A DNA stretch of 64,000 nucleotides from Skeletonema marinoi. Lineage: Eukaryota; Bacillariophyta; Thalassiosirophyceae; Thalassiosirales; Thalassiosiraceae. Each line of letters begins with the position of its first letter. Within the stretch, counting starts at the first letter, position 1. The translations under genes were made by a program, and so were the position numbers. This document shows positions 9,287 to 20,500 of this stretch, one piece after another. The notes below the pieces were generated by a model, which saw nothing but the letters and a program-made list of their open reading frames with translations, made no database searches and had not been told where the DNA came from. The DNA lies in the NCBI GenBank assembly GCA_030544225.1, contig CM060488.1:2914001-2978000 (forward strand), written 5' to 3'.

Positions 9287-10594
9287 ATGGCCATACTGAA
9301 ATTGAGCCGCAGTCGCTCAACCGCTCACAGAAGTGATGCCAAGCAGGAAGAGTTGAGAGATGAGCAGAATGATGCGGCGAAGGAAGATTCTAGAAGCGAA
9401 GAACCTGAAGATTATGCGACGTACTTTTTCAATAAGCTAGCTGGTACTTGTATTGGTGCGTATGGAGCTGTTGCAAGTGGTGCTTGCCTAGATGGACGAG
9501 ATGGACCTGAAGTTGATGAGAGGGAAGAAAACGAGACGGCTAAAACTGAGGTGCAAAAAGCTGATGTGCAAAATCCTTCACAAGCTACATTGATACACAC
9601 AAAAACGAATAAGAAAAGTAGAAAGGCCGCAAAGAAGGAAGCCAAGAAGGAAGCCAAGAAGAAAGCAGCAGCTCGTAAGCAGGCGCAGATTGAGGCTGCT
9701 CAAGCCAAGAAAGCAGCACAAAAGGAAGAAGCTAAGAAGGCGGCGGCGGCTCGTAAGCAGGCGCAGATTGATGCCGAACAAGCCAAGAAAGCCGCACAGG
9801 AGGAAGAAGTAAAGAAGAAGGCTGCGGCTCTTGAGCAGGCGCAGATTGCGGCTGCACAAGCCAAGAAAGCAGCGCAGGAGGAAGAAGCCAAGAAGGCTGC
9901 GGCTCTTAAGCAGGCGCAGATTGAAGCCGAACAAGCCAAGAAAGCAGCGCAGGAGGAAGAAGTAAAGAAGAAGGCTGCGGCTCTTGAGCAGGCGCAGATT
10001 GAGGCTGCACAAGCCAAGAAAGCAGCGCAGGAGGAAGAAGCCAAGAAGGCTGCGGCTCTTAAGCAGGCGCAGATTGAAGCCGAACAAGCCAAGATAGCAG
10101 CACTGGAGCAAGAAGCCAAGAAAGCAGCGGCAGCTCGTAAGCAGGCACAGATTGAGGCTGCACTAGCTAAGGAAGCAGCAGAAAAGAAAGAAGCCAAGAA
10201 GACAGCGGCAGCAGCAGCTCGTAGGAAGGCGTGGCTTGAGTCTGCTCAAGGTAAGAAAGTAGCACAAGCGGTAGCTCGTAAGCAAGCTGAGCAAGCTGAA
10301 AGGGCAGTACAGGAAGAAGCCAAGAAGGCAGCCGAAATAGAAGCGGCTCGCATACGACTGAAGCAACTTGAGTCTGATCATTCCTGGTCGGAAGCATCTG
10401 AAGCGTATTCGTTTTATAGCGAGGATAGTGAGGACACCCATTTGACCATATTGACGGTCCTGACAGCTGGGTTATTCATCACCGAAGAGCAAGGCAACTC
10501 GTCGGAAGTGTCCTCATGTGCTGATGACGAGTTCCCTAATTTAAAGTGTACCTCGACGGAAACATGGGCTGACACAAACATTCCATTTTCTTAG
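9287..10594 (+). CDS. Ala/Lys/Glu-rich helical repeat protein, paralogue 2 (435 aa)
   Basis: Shares with its neighbours the head MAILKLSRSRST, the acidic segment EEPEDYATYFFNKLAG followed by GACLDGRDGPEVDE, the repeat units (KKAAALEQAQIEAAQAKKAA and similar, about residues 110-330), and the tail TILTVLTAGLFI ending NIPFS. Alternate units carry EEEVKKKAAALEQ and EEEAKKAAALKQ in a regular order, which points to duplication of paired units inside the gene. Its 5' flank (TAGCTGACCTGCATC.TATT.TGAAGAACAA) matches that of paralogue 3 up to the ATG, supporting the start and suggesting shared regulation. The frame is intact throughout. No known domain; a structural coiled-coil role is inference. Confidence 0.8.
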   Translation: MAILKLSRSRSTAHRSDAKQEELRDEQNDAAKEDSRSEEPEDYATYFFNKLAGTCIGAYGAVASGACLDGRDGPEVDEREENETAKTEVQKADVQNPSQATLIHTKTNKKSRKAAKKEAKKEAKKKAAARKQAQIEAAQAKKAAQKEEAKKAAAARKQAQIDAEQAKKAAQEEEVKKKAAALEQAQIAAAQAKKAAQEEEAKKAAALKQAQIEAEQAKKAAQEEEVKKKAAALEQAQIEAAQAKKAAQEEEAKKAAALKQAQIEAEQAKIAALEQEAKKAAAARKQAQIEAALAKEAAEKKEAKKTAAAAARRKAWLESAQGKKVAQAVARKQAEQAERAVQEEAKKAAEIEAARIRLKQLESDHSWSEASEAYSFYSEDSEDTHLTILTVLTAGLFITEEQGNSSEVSSCADDEFPNLKCTSTETWADTNIPFS

Positions 10595-11380
10595 CAGTAC
10601 TGTGCTATATGTATAGGTTTTGAGCTCCACTCATGCCCGATTTGATAACAAATGCAGTGGCTGGATTTGGTCGAGATGTGTCTCAATATTGTCAGATTTG
10701 AAGTTTTTGAAAGTAAATGCTCCTGAATGTAATAAGTTTCAAGTTTATGTCTAGATCGCTCTCCTCCTCTCGCTTAGCATGCAATGCAATACCGATGAAG
10801 GACTGCTTCTTTTACTTCTTGCTATCTATAGCCTAATAGATTAGAGAAACCCGTGCATTTATTGACCTTGAATAATGGCAAGGTCAATTAGTACCATCTT
10901 CTAAAAGTCGTAGGCGTCATATGCTGCTCTTCCCAGTGTGCTTTTTGGCACTGTATGTAATACTCATTCCTATTGCCAGCCGATTGTCCTTTGCCGTTGA
11001 ATATCTGCGCCATAGATAGAACCAACAATTGGACCGGACCATGACAAGATGTTATTCATGACATAATTGGCACGATAAATTCAAATCCCATGCATCTTTC
11101 CTTCCAATCGACGCCCGAACTACAAAGTATCGACGATTGAAAGAAAGGAGAGGCGAAGCTACCTGCCGAAATTAGCTGAGAACATTCTCAGACATGCTAA
11201 AATCGGTGTGATAGTGAGAAGAATGAGTAATAAATTGTGAGTGGACTGGGGACGGACGGCATCTCATTTTATTTTGCAGCTTTCACCAGGAGGTTTCACA
11301 ATAAAAGTGGAGTAAGATCAACACCATTGAAGCACTTTCAATAATACTAGCTGACCTGCAGCATCTATTTTGAAGAACAA
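10595..11380. other. spacer between paralogues 2 and 3, with a perfect hairpin
   Basis: Besides the duplicated flanks noted for this family, it holds a perfect inverted repeat: ATTGACCTTG at 10861-10870 and CAAGGTCAAT at 10879-10888, with an 8-nt loop. It is about 270 bp past the stop of paralogue 2 and could be a transcript-end or regulatory structure (inference). No gene is seen. Confidence 0.5.
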
Positions 11381-12601
11381 ATGGCCATGCTGAAATTGAG
11401 CCGCAGCCGCTCAACCAAGATCACCAGTAATGATGCTGCCAAGCCGATCATTTACGAGGACGCTCACAAAACTGCCGCCAACGAGGCTCATGCGGTCGAA
11501 GAAGATTCTAGATACGAGGAACCTGAAGATTGTGCAACATTCCTACTGGATGAGCTAGCCGAAGCTTTTTTTGGTGTTAATGGCGCATGCCTAGATGGAC
11601 GAGATGGACCTGAAGTTGAGAGTGAAGATGGGACCGAAGGAAACGAGACGGCTACAACTTGTTTGCAGAAAGATGAGGTGCAAAATCTTTCGCAAGCTAC
11701 TACATCAGTGACAAAAACGGATGAGAAAAATGGAGAGGAAGCCAAGATGGCAGCAGCAGCTCGTGAGAAAGCACAGATTGAAGCTGCACAAGCAAAGAAA
11801 GCAGCACAGGAGGAAGAAGTAAAGAAGGCAGCGGCAGCGGCTCGTAAGCAGGCGAAGGTCGAGGCTGCACAAGCTAAGAAGGAAGCTAAGAAGGAAGCCA
11901 AGAAGGAAGCCAAAAAAGCGGCAGCGGCTCGTAAGCAGGCCAAGAAGGAGGTTGCCCAAGCCAAGAAGGCAGCACAAAAAGAAGCAAAGAAAGCGGCGGC
12001 GGCTCGTAAGCAGGCGGAGATTGCGGCTGCACAAGCCAAGAAAGCAACGCAGAATGAAGAAGCAAAGATGAAGGCGGCAGTAGAGGCAGCTCGTAAGCAG
12101 GCGCAGATTGAGGCTGCCCAAGCTAAGAAGCTGCAGGAAGAAGCCAAAAAGGCGGCAGCGGCAGCTGAGGCAGCAGCAGTAACAGCTGCAGCTCTTAATC
12201 AGGCGCAAATAGAGGCTGAGCTGTCAAAAAGGACAGCACAAGATGAAGCCAAGAAGGCAGCCGAAATGGAAGCGGCTCGCATACTACTTAACCAACTTGA
12301 AGCTGAACAAAAACTGTTGCGGGAGTCTGAAAAGACACAGGTCATGCCTAAAGAAAACACCCTATCGTTGAGTTGTACCTCGTTGGAAGCATCGGAAGTG
12401 ACTTCGCTCAAAAGCGAGGATAGTGATGACACCCAGTTGACCATTTTGGATGTTCTGACAGGTGGGTTGTTCATGGACCAACAGCAAGGGTATTCGACGG
12501 AAATGTCGTCGTGTGTTGATGAGGTCAGAATTGAGGACTTACCTCATTGGAATACTACCTCGACGGATTCATCGGCCGACACGCACATTCCATTTTCTTA
12601 G
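11381..12601 (+). CDS. Ala/Lys/Glu-rich helical repeat protein, paralogue 3 (406 aa)
   Basis: Head MAMLKLSRSRSTKITSNDAA, acidic segment EEPEDCATFLLDELAE and GACLDGRDGPEVES, then helical units less regular than in paralogue 2 (KKEAKKEAKKEAKKAAAARK and others), and a tail TILDVLTGGLFM ending HIPFS. Of the three it has the shortest array and the longest acidic/Ser-rich tail (about residues 325-395). Head, acidic segment and tail are conserved while the array varies in number and order, so the ends are probably the functional parts and the array a spacer or rod. No signal peptide, membrane span or catalytic motif. Function not recognised. Confidence 0.8.
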   Translation: MAMLKLSRSRSTKITSNDAAKPIIYEDAHKTAANEAHAVEEDSRYEEPEDCATFLLDELAEAFFGVNGACLDGRDGPEVESEDGTEGNETATTCLQKDEVQNLSQATTSVTKTDEKNGEEAKMAAAAREKAQIEAAQAKKAAQEEEVKKAAAAARKQAKVEAAQAKKEAKKEAKKEAKKAAAARKQAKKEVAQAKKAAQKEAKKAAAARKQAEIAAAQAKKATQNEEAKMKAAVEAARKQAQIEAAQAKKLQEEAKKAAAAAEAAAVTAAALNQAQIEAELSKRTAQDEAKKAAEMEAARILLNQLEAEQKLLRESEKTQVMPKENTLSLSCTSLEASEVTSLKSEDSDDTQLTILDVLTGGLFMDQQQGYSTEMSSCVDEVRIEDLPHWNTTSTDSSADTHIPFS

Positions 12602-13190
12602 CTGTTTTTCTATTTTGAGTTGCGCTGTGAGTAAGCGCTATATGTATAGGGTTTGAGTGTCTCTCCTGTCCCATTTGAATAACAAATGCAGTGGCTGGAT
12701 TAGGTCGAGATGTGTCTCAATATTGTCAGACTAGAACGTTTTCGAATGTAAATGCTCTCTTAATGTAGTAGGTTCCAAGTTTAGGTTTATGTATACCGTC
12801 TCCTCCTCTCACTTAAGCATGCAATGCAATACCGAAAAGGAAATCTTCTACTTCTATGCTATCAAATGAAAATAGATTAGAGAAAGAAGTATTTTTACGT
12901 GCTTTCCAAGACGCCAAGGATCAAATCAAGTGGTCCATCCCCACATGCGTACTATAATATAGCTGTATGTCTATTCCTAATTGACAAAATTTAAAGAAAT
13001 ATCCATGCGTCTACAAATAAACAACATCACGCACACGCCCAATCACCACTGCATTTTTTTAGCCATGTTCTCAATCGACACTTCCTCCCCACACTCTCCT
13101 AAAAAATCACCTTTCACAACAACATCATCATCACCTATATGCACACTTCCCATCCTCTATCAGCAACACCACTTAAGGATATCAAATCAC
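12602..13190. other. 3' flank of paralogue 3 and convergent spacer
   Basis: The first 240 bp repeat the family's conserved 3' flank. The rest is the AT-rich 3' flank of the convergent gene ending at 13191. No gene is seen. Confidence 0.5.
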
Positions 13191-14470
13191 TCATACCAAC
13201 TCCACATCCGAATTAGGAGCCAAACCAGGCGTAGCATCCATCCCCTTATTCTTACTCCGTTTCTTCTTCATTTTCCTTCCCCCCGAAGACGACGAAGTCA
13301 TTTTTCCACCCACATACTCTCCACCACCATCCTCCTCCTCCTCTTCCTTTTGTGGACAACAACAATTCACCTTCTTCCAAACACTCGTGACCGTAATAAT
13401 CAAACACTCCGGATAACACATACAACAACTCAACAACAACAACCCCAACAATCCCAAACTAACATTTCGTATAATGAGATATTCTTCGGACATGAATTGT
13501 TGAATGTTGTCATCTACCCACATGTCGGAGGGTTGGTTGTTGTTAGAGTTGTTTAATTGGGCATCGTCGCAGTCTTGACATTCGTAGTTGCCGCTTGTGG
13601 AGGCTTCCCATTCGCCGTTCCAGTAGGAGTTGAAGTCGAGGTGGCGATGTCGGAGGAATGAGGATGATGCGGTGGTGAGGTGTGTGGAGAGGGTGATGGT
13701 TAGAATTGTGACTAGTATTGTCATTCTTTGATTGTTTTTAGTTGTTGTGGATAATGTTCTGCCTCCTCCTCGTCTGGTATTACGGCGTCGATTAGTATTG
13801 TTGTGTGGCATGTTGCTGTCGTCTTCTTGTGACTGTGAAAGGAACAAAGGTGTGTAAGAAATTTAGGTGTAAGAAATGTAGGTGCAAGAAGATTCATGAT
13901 GCAAACGCAGCTTCATTTGATATGCTTGGATAGACCTTATATAACTATGATGTGTCTTCCCCGATGAGATATTCATAAGCGCATTTTGAGGCAATGACGT
14001 ATTGTATATTTCAACGTAGACAATCACCTCTCTATGCAGCGGCATTTCGAGGCAACGACGACTGCACTCTCGTCCATCCATTAGGCTGCACGCTCACAAT
14101 ACAGTCAACTGGTGTTCAAGTTGACCTATATTATCTGTGCATGCATATATAAACTTACCATCATGGAGGCCTGTGAACCACGACAGAGCGGTGGTAAAGA
14201 TGAAGAAGTAGTGCTACTATATTTTTCTTGCTCGGTAATCAATAATGCACTGACAGCACTACCGCTACTACTGCTGCACCTCTCGTAAGATTCCATAATA
14301 GTGGATGATAATACTACTCCTAGATATTGATTGCTAGCAACAAAGAGAGCGCGGATAAGTTGTCCCCTATCATCGTCCTCTTCGCCAACACCCAAAAGCC
14401 CGCCGAAGAGGGTTCTCTTCATTTTTTCTTGTGTGAGTTCATTGGCATTCGACATCGCCAATTCTGTCAA
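13191..14470 (-). CDS. predicted small membrane protein, two-exon model (about 317 aa)
   Basis: Exon 1 is 14470-14159 (starts MTELAMSNANELTQEKMKR) and ends ATG|GTAAGTTT; exon 2 is 13832-13191 and follows TTTGTTCCTTTCACAG. Both sites are good matches and both are phase 0; the intron would be 326 nt, long for this window. Exon 2 encodes a hydrophobic segment (MTILVTILTITLSTHL), a Cys-poor luminal-type region with WNGEWEAS and CQDCDD, a second hydrophobic segment (SLGLLGLLLLSCCMCY), then a Cys, acidic and finally Lys-rich tail. Alternatively, exon 2 alone is the gene, starting at MPHNNTNRRRNT (13811) with the first hydrophobic segment as signal peptide, giving a type I membrane protein. No family is recognised. 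Confidence 0.5.
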
Positions 14471-14691
14471 TGCAAGAAAGGGTTTGAAATAATGAGCCGT
14501 TATCTGCCGCTGAGGAGCATTTATTTGCCGTTAGGGGATCAACCCAAGTTCATCCACAAGATCATTCCAAAAGATCACTCAACAGATCACTCATTGACGA
14601 ACCGCGCAAGCAAAGGAACGGCCACTAATTAATAATCAAGCAAGCAGCAACAGCGCTCACTAAATACAATACAATAAAACAATATCACATA

Positions 14692-15497
14692 ATGTCAATA
14701 ACCACAATGACAAATCAAGAAAAAGCCACACTAAATCCAGCAGCAGCAGCAGCAGCAGAAGCGCCAGTAAAAACAGAAGTGGCGCATTGGTTAAATAAAA
14801 AAGATGAGAATACATTCAGTGAGTTTTATTATGGGAGTTGTGTGTCGTTGTTTATATATTGATATTGCAATTTTTGTAGTGCTTGTGGTTGACGTTACAG
14901 CGGTGGGGTGGACGATGGAGAAATAAATGAATATGGCTCGCAAATATGCCGATTCTAATATATTGGATATATGATTGGGCTGCGGCTGAACACGGACAGC
15001 GATATGAATATAATCAATTGAGTGCAATGTAATATTTGTTGCGTCAATCTTACACAATTTTGTTACTTCTTCTTTACTTGCATCTAATAATAATCGGCGA
15101 CTCAATACTACAAAACAAACAATACAACAACAAAACAAATCCATACCTCTCTCTCTCTCTACACATTAAATCAGAAATCAAACAAGCCCTAACCTTCCTC
15201 CACTTCATATCCCTCCTCGGCACAGCAATCGTCTACATGGCCCACGCCGAACGCTACCAAGCCCGCGCCGTAATCCTCTCCTTTGGAACATTCGTACTAG
15301 CATTCTGCATCCCTCCCATTGGCATGATTGCACCAGAGGATGCACCAGATGCAACGAGGAAGGCTTTGGGGTGGATGCCGGAACGGGGGGATTTGAATGA
15401 GTTGAAGAATGAGTTGGTGGAGGAGGAAAGTGGTGCGGGGAAGAAGAAGGGGAAGGGGAACAATAAGAAGAAGAAGGGTGGCAAGAAGAATGATTAA
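14692..15497 (+). CDS. predicted ER membrane protein with KKxx ending, two exons (about 149 aa)
   Basis: Exon 1 (14692-14818) begins MSITTMTNQEKATLNP and contains a run of six Ala. It ends with the first base of a codon before GTGAGT. Exon 2 (15175-15497) follows CTCTCTCTCTACACATTAAATCAG; the split codon restores AAA (Lys), so phase agrees. The intron is 356 nt. Two hydrophobic segments follow (FLHFISLLGTAIVYMA and AVILSFGTFVLAFCIPPIGM), then EDAPDATRKALGWMP and a Lys/Gly-rich tail ending GGKKND. KKxx at the C-terminus is a classical COPI retrieval signal, which suggests an ER resident with a cytosolic tail. Divergent from the gene at 14470, with about 220 bp between starts. Family not recognised. 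Confidence 0.6.
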
Positions 15498-15744
15498 TTA
15501 TGGTGTAGTGGTGATTGCTTTCAACCTTATTGAGGGCAAGAATTGAACAAAAGGGAGGGGAGAAGTTAATATATTGAAAGGTACTCAGGGGGATGGTACA
15601 ATACCAAGTGGAAAGACGTGTAACACAAACAAGAACAATATTATTATGATAAACCGCAATTAGTTTCATTGCGCATTGCACTACTCCATCCTACAATTGG
15701 CCTGCGCTTCAATGATTCGACCCCGATCAATGATAGGACGGGCA

Positions 15745-16772
15745 TCACACACTTACATCAACCACAAAAAGGGATGCTGGTATCCATCCGGCGTAGGCTG
15801 GACTCCCATCAATAAACATGGAACAATGATCCAAAGTTACACTATCCTCTCCATCCATAAGAGCTTCAAGTGACATTACACTTTCCTGAGAAGTGGATTG
15901 TTCAAGTTTGTACCCATATGTTTGCCCTTCTCCGCCGCCCTCTCCTTCCGTGTCCTTGATGTATCCCTCCGCAAACACAGAAACAACCACATCCTTTGAA
16001 ATATCATCATTCACAATCGTCAAAGCTGCATTTGGCATACCCTTCTCATCATCAAACAGCTCTGTGAAGTTCTTGAACCACTCAGATGTTGGTTGAGTGG
16101 CTTCAAGCTGAAATGGACGATCGGTGAACCATTCGGTGTTCTTGTGGAACTTGCTTGATTCAATGTGGTATTCTCCATCTTCATTACGATACAGAGTACA
16201 CATATCTGCCATTTGCACAAAGAGCCACTTCGGTGCAGCAGCCGCAGCTTGGCATGTGTCAAGTTTTGCTTGACAAGAGGATGAGGATGAGGATGCCTTG
16301 GCACTCTTGCTGGTAGTTTTGGAGCTCTTTGCAGAGACCCCAACCACATCATCAGGCCGCAACCTACGTCCACGGTTTTCACTGAGAACATGCATGATGT
16401 TCACGACGCTTTCCTGACGAAAGTTAGTAAGATGACTGGAAACAGAACTGGCCTTCTTCTTGGGGTTGGGGGAGGAAATCTCGGCGAGGTCGAGGCGTTT
16501 CTTCAAAAGAGCGAGAGAGCAATGGTGGATGGCGTGAGTGTGAGCATTGAGATTGAGATTGAGCATTTGAGCATTGAGCATATCATATTCTCAAGAAGTG
16601 TCGGCACAGAGCATCAGCGGTATAGTAATAAGATCAACATCATATGCAGAACATGAACTACACAATATAAACTTACCATCTCAGCATCGGAGAGAGCACC
16701 AATGCCAGGGATGGCGCTGAATAGAACAGCGGCGAGGAGAAGAGCGAACGAAGGCACGAGCTTCATCTTCAT
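15745..16772 (-). CDS. secreted protein with a DRPF...PNAAL domain, two exons (about 283 aa)
   Basis: Exon 1 (16772-16677) encodes a signal peptide (KLVPSFALLLAAVLFSA, likely cut after GIGA) and ends ATG|GTAAGT. Exon 2 (16500-15745) follows CTCTCGCTCTTTTGAAG; both are phase 0, intron 176 nt. After a Ser/Lys-rich linker (about 70-120) comes a domain with WLFVQMADMCTLYR, TEWFTDRPFQLEAT, PNAALTIV and KDVVVSVFAEGYI. The order FSDRP-like, then W, then PNAAL, then DVVV recalls a small bacterial/archaeal family of secreted proteins of unknown function (from memory, not searched). The C-terminal part has YGYKLEQSTSQESVMSLE and ends in hydrophobic residues. Probably extracellular or periplastidial; biochemical role unknown. 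Confidence 0.7.
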
Positions 16773-17575
16773 TGTTTGTTACGATGTAATGATGTTGATA
16801 TCTGTGGTGAATTCTGTGTTGTGTTATGCACAATATTTGGCAAGTGATTGCTGATTTGTGCACTCCCCCAACAGTCGAGGCTCTAGAGTAGGCGTGCGTG
16901 TGCTTCCATCTGGATCCGGTGAGCAACAGCAATAGGATGCGTGTTCATTTAACCCTCAGAAAACCGTAACTATATGCGCTCGTTTATGGGACGCGTGTCA
17001 ACATTCGAAGTAAAATTCAACGATATACAAAATCACTGCGTCTATGCTTTTGCACGGAGAGAGGTCGTCACGCGGTCTCCAGCAATCCTATCCGATGAAA
17101 ACCCACTGCCACTGTTTGAAGTGCAGGCAGTGTGGCCTTTCAGATGCGTCGACGTATTACCCTTCAGCGAGGGACTGCAACTGCAGCACGAGCACGAGTG
17201 CTCCACCAGTTGCTGCAAGATGACGGTACAAGCAGTGCCATACTCACCACTAATGGGCATGATCACTGGATATCGACAGCACCAGACACGTTATTCGTGG
17301 CCTTCTTTGCCAAATTGGACCTCGCCTCATCAGGATACAACCTGTGTATCGTACGGTACTCAAGTCACATGCGTGCGCTCTGTTTCATTTTTGGTGGAAA
17401 AAAGCCTCATGAAACAACCCTGCATGCCTTGTTTAGTCGTTCCTGCTTCATCGCATTCCCTCTGCTATTGTAACTCTGACGCTACCAATTAGAGGTCACG
17501 AGGTCCGCTATAGTACAAATTAGTCATCTGGGGAATTGATATGATAATTGACACTTACTCCTCAATAAATAAACA
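16773..17575. other. intergenic region with overlapping unconvincing ORFs
   Basis: Divergent spacer between the secreted protein (-) and the BRCA2 homologue (+). An ATG-started frame at 16974-17492 (172 aa, Cys-rich) and an overlapping frame at about 17132-17473 are both open. The second includes DHWISTAPDTLFVAFFAK, which reads more like protein, so a decayed or spliced gene is possible. Evidence is too thin for a call. Confidence 0.4.
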
Positions 17576-20500
17576 ATGAGGAGCAATGACAAAAATAAGC
17601 GCACAATAAATAATAACGGTGGCAGTGAATCACGCCAGCAGCAGCAACGTCGTCGTCGACAGCCCAATAGTACTACTAGCAATGCCAGCAATGATGCTGT
17701 AATCGACAACCCTTCGTCGTCATCAACATCAACGATGACAACTAGTACTAAAAAAAGCAAACGGGAGAGCAGTAGTAGCGGTGGTAATAACATCCGACAG
17801 AGATTACAGCGAGGTGCCAAGGACAAGGTTTACGCCGAACGGTTGGCTGCAGAAGTTGTTGGAATATCCACTGCTAAAGCTGATACTAATGTTGCTAATG
17901 GTGGAAGTGAATATTCGAGTCGTCGTCATTCCTCTACAAACAATAATAATAGTGGTGATGAGGGTGGGGACAGAAAAGGGCGTGCGTCCAATAACAACGA
18001 GGATAATGTATTGGTGAATCATCATAATCCACGTCAGGAGCATACGACTGCAACAACAACATCTAGAAGTAATAATAGACGCAGCAGCAACAGCAAAGGC
18101 AGCAAACGATCATCATCAGCATCACAACAACCATTCCAAACGCAAAGAGACAAATCATCCAAGAAACAACCACCCAAAGAACGAGTGACACGGATCAAGA
18201 CTCCGCCTGGTTGGCCTTTTACCAATCCTAGTAGTACCACCACCACTAATACATCTTCTTTGAATAGTGGAAAGAAGAGGGGTAGAAAACGAAAGAGTAG
18301 TGTTACTACTGCCGCCACTGCTACTACTACTGGAAATGATGGCGGAAATGATAATGGCAACCTAAAAATGACGGCTAGTAGTAATCCAGATGGACACGTC
18401 AGTACTGCTACTTTGCCACCGTCTTCTTCGTTATCATCGTCTTCCACCTCTACAACCACTGAATTATTGGCTACTCATCAAAAACGACAAAGGAGGCAGA
18501 CACAACGTTCAGTAGTGGTAGGGGAGACATCATCACCTCTACCACCCATGTTGGAGGACACTACTTCAAAGCAGCAGCAGAAAAAGAAGAAGGAACACCG
18601 AACAAGTAGTGGTGGCACACCATCCATAACATCATCCGCCACACCATCCTCCAAATCAACTGCCTCATCCTCCTCATCAAGAAGAAACAATAAAAACTAC
18701 TCGACAAACAAACAAGTCAATACCAACAACAACAAATGGACATGTGTTCGATGCACACTTCTCAATACATTACGTCGTAAAAAGTGTCAGGTTTGTGGTA
18801 CTCCACGGTGTTATACGAATGATGACAATGGTGTCAAGGTTGATGACGATATTTCTTCTTCTTCTTCTTTGGTTGATACTGTTGTTGCTGGTGGTGGAAA
18901 TGCGCCACATGAATTGAGGGTGGCAGCGACTAGGAGTGCGGAGAATACCGACGACGGTAGGAAGATGGCAGCTACAGAGAAGGGTACTTTGGAGGATGAT
19001 GATGATACGAATGCCTCATTGTCGTTGGAACATTCTTTGTCCGTTTCTCCTTCTCGTTCAATTCCTGCAACAACCAATGATTCCAAAGATGATGATGATG
19101 ATGATATCAACAGCAACAACCACGATGACAGTTTGGAATATACAACGGTGAATGTGAGTTTGACTGTGTCAAATGCAAGAGTGTATGATGATGCTACCAC
19201 AACAACGACTGGTGGCAATGAGGAGAAGATCAAAATGGCAAACATCAACACTGTTTTATCAGCTATTGTGCCTGCTTCCATCTTTTGCCAAGGAGAGGAA
19301 CAAAGTGATGATGTCAACTGCGATAGTAATCCGGTGGCAATGGGGGAATCCAATAATGGTGCACTGGAAGAGACGGAAGCAGCTGCAAAAGTGGCAAAAG
19401 CAGAAGAGGAGGGATGTGAATTGCAACAGCAAGAATCTCAATCGCAATCGCAAACATCGATTCAATCGGAATTGTCTGCCATGATTGATGCTTCTCCCAC
19501 CTCATCGTCTTCTCTTTCTTCTCCTACGAACCCTCCTGATAACATCCAAGATGTTACACTTCCAAAGAAAGAGTCTGTAGCAAATCACGAAGGATCACAA
19601 GAGGAGATGATGATCCAACAACAATCTTTGTCACAATTATCAGTCCAATCAGAACTTTCTGCGATGATTGATGCTACTTCACTGCAACAGAAGTTGCCAG
19701 GACGACAACAACATCAAGAATTGCCGTGTCCTCGACAAGATCAACAAGAGCAGGAGCAGGCACAACAATCTGAATGTGGTCATTCCACCGAGGGTTTTGA
19801 TCAAATCTATGCCAACGATGACGCTGTTCAAGTACCATTACAACAAGAAGGACATCAGGTTCAATCGCCATCTGATTTCAAACAATGGTTACAAAAACGC
19901 AAGAATTCACGACGTGAGAAGAAACGACGTCGTAATCGCAGCAAGTCTACAGCTGTGAATGATTCGGAAGGTCAGCGTTGCATTGCGAGTGACGGTAGTG
20001 ATGGTGGCAATGATGATTTTGGCACCAGCTTGAAGTTTACAACTGTGGTCGTGCGATTGATAGTGCCGGATAGAGAGTGTGACGATGCAAAGGCTACCGC
20101 TACACCGATGATTGAGGATGACGCAGCAAGCCTCCAGAACGTCTTGTCGGCTATTTTACCAATTTCCATCTTCTCTCAAAAGGACGAGAAGTTTCTAGGT
20201 ATCAATAACGACGATGCTGTGGAAGAGGTAGTCGATGCTGCTAATGACAATATTGACGATGCCGGTGATTGCAATCATCCTTGTAACGAAGAAAATGATG
20301 CGATGCAACAACAATCGGCGCTTCTTTGTGAGAACTTTATCGACTCAGCACACGAAGATATGGGTGGCGATGAGCAATCAAATTTTCATGTAAAGGAAAG
20401 TGTTGATATTGGATTTGACGCTCCCAATTCTGCTGCAATATTGAGGAATAGATCCAACAATACATCAGAAGGTGATAATGATGATGATACTCATCACCAA

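Noticed and set aside
7635-12208. Long minus-strand Leu/Ser/Cys/Ala-rich frames opposite the helical-repeat genes
   Set aside because: They are antisense shadows of repeated Ala/Lys/Gln codons; they have no conserved ends and move with the repeat units.
13833-14158. 72-residue minus-strand frame at 13863-14081 as a separate gene
   Set aside because: It falls within the proposed intron, has no recognisable feature, and competes with a phase-consistent splice model.
16974-17492. 172-residue frame as a gene
   Set aside because: No domain, odd Cys/Ser composition, and an equally long overlapping frame; kept only as a note in the spacer.
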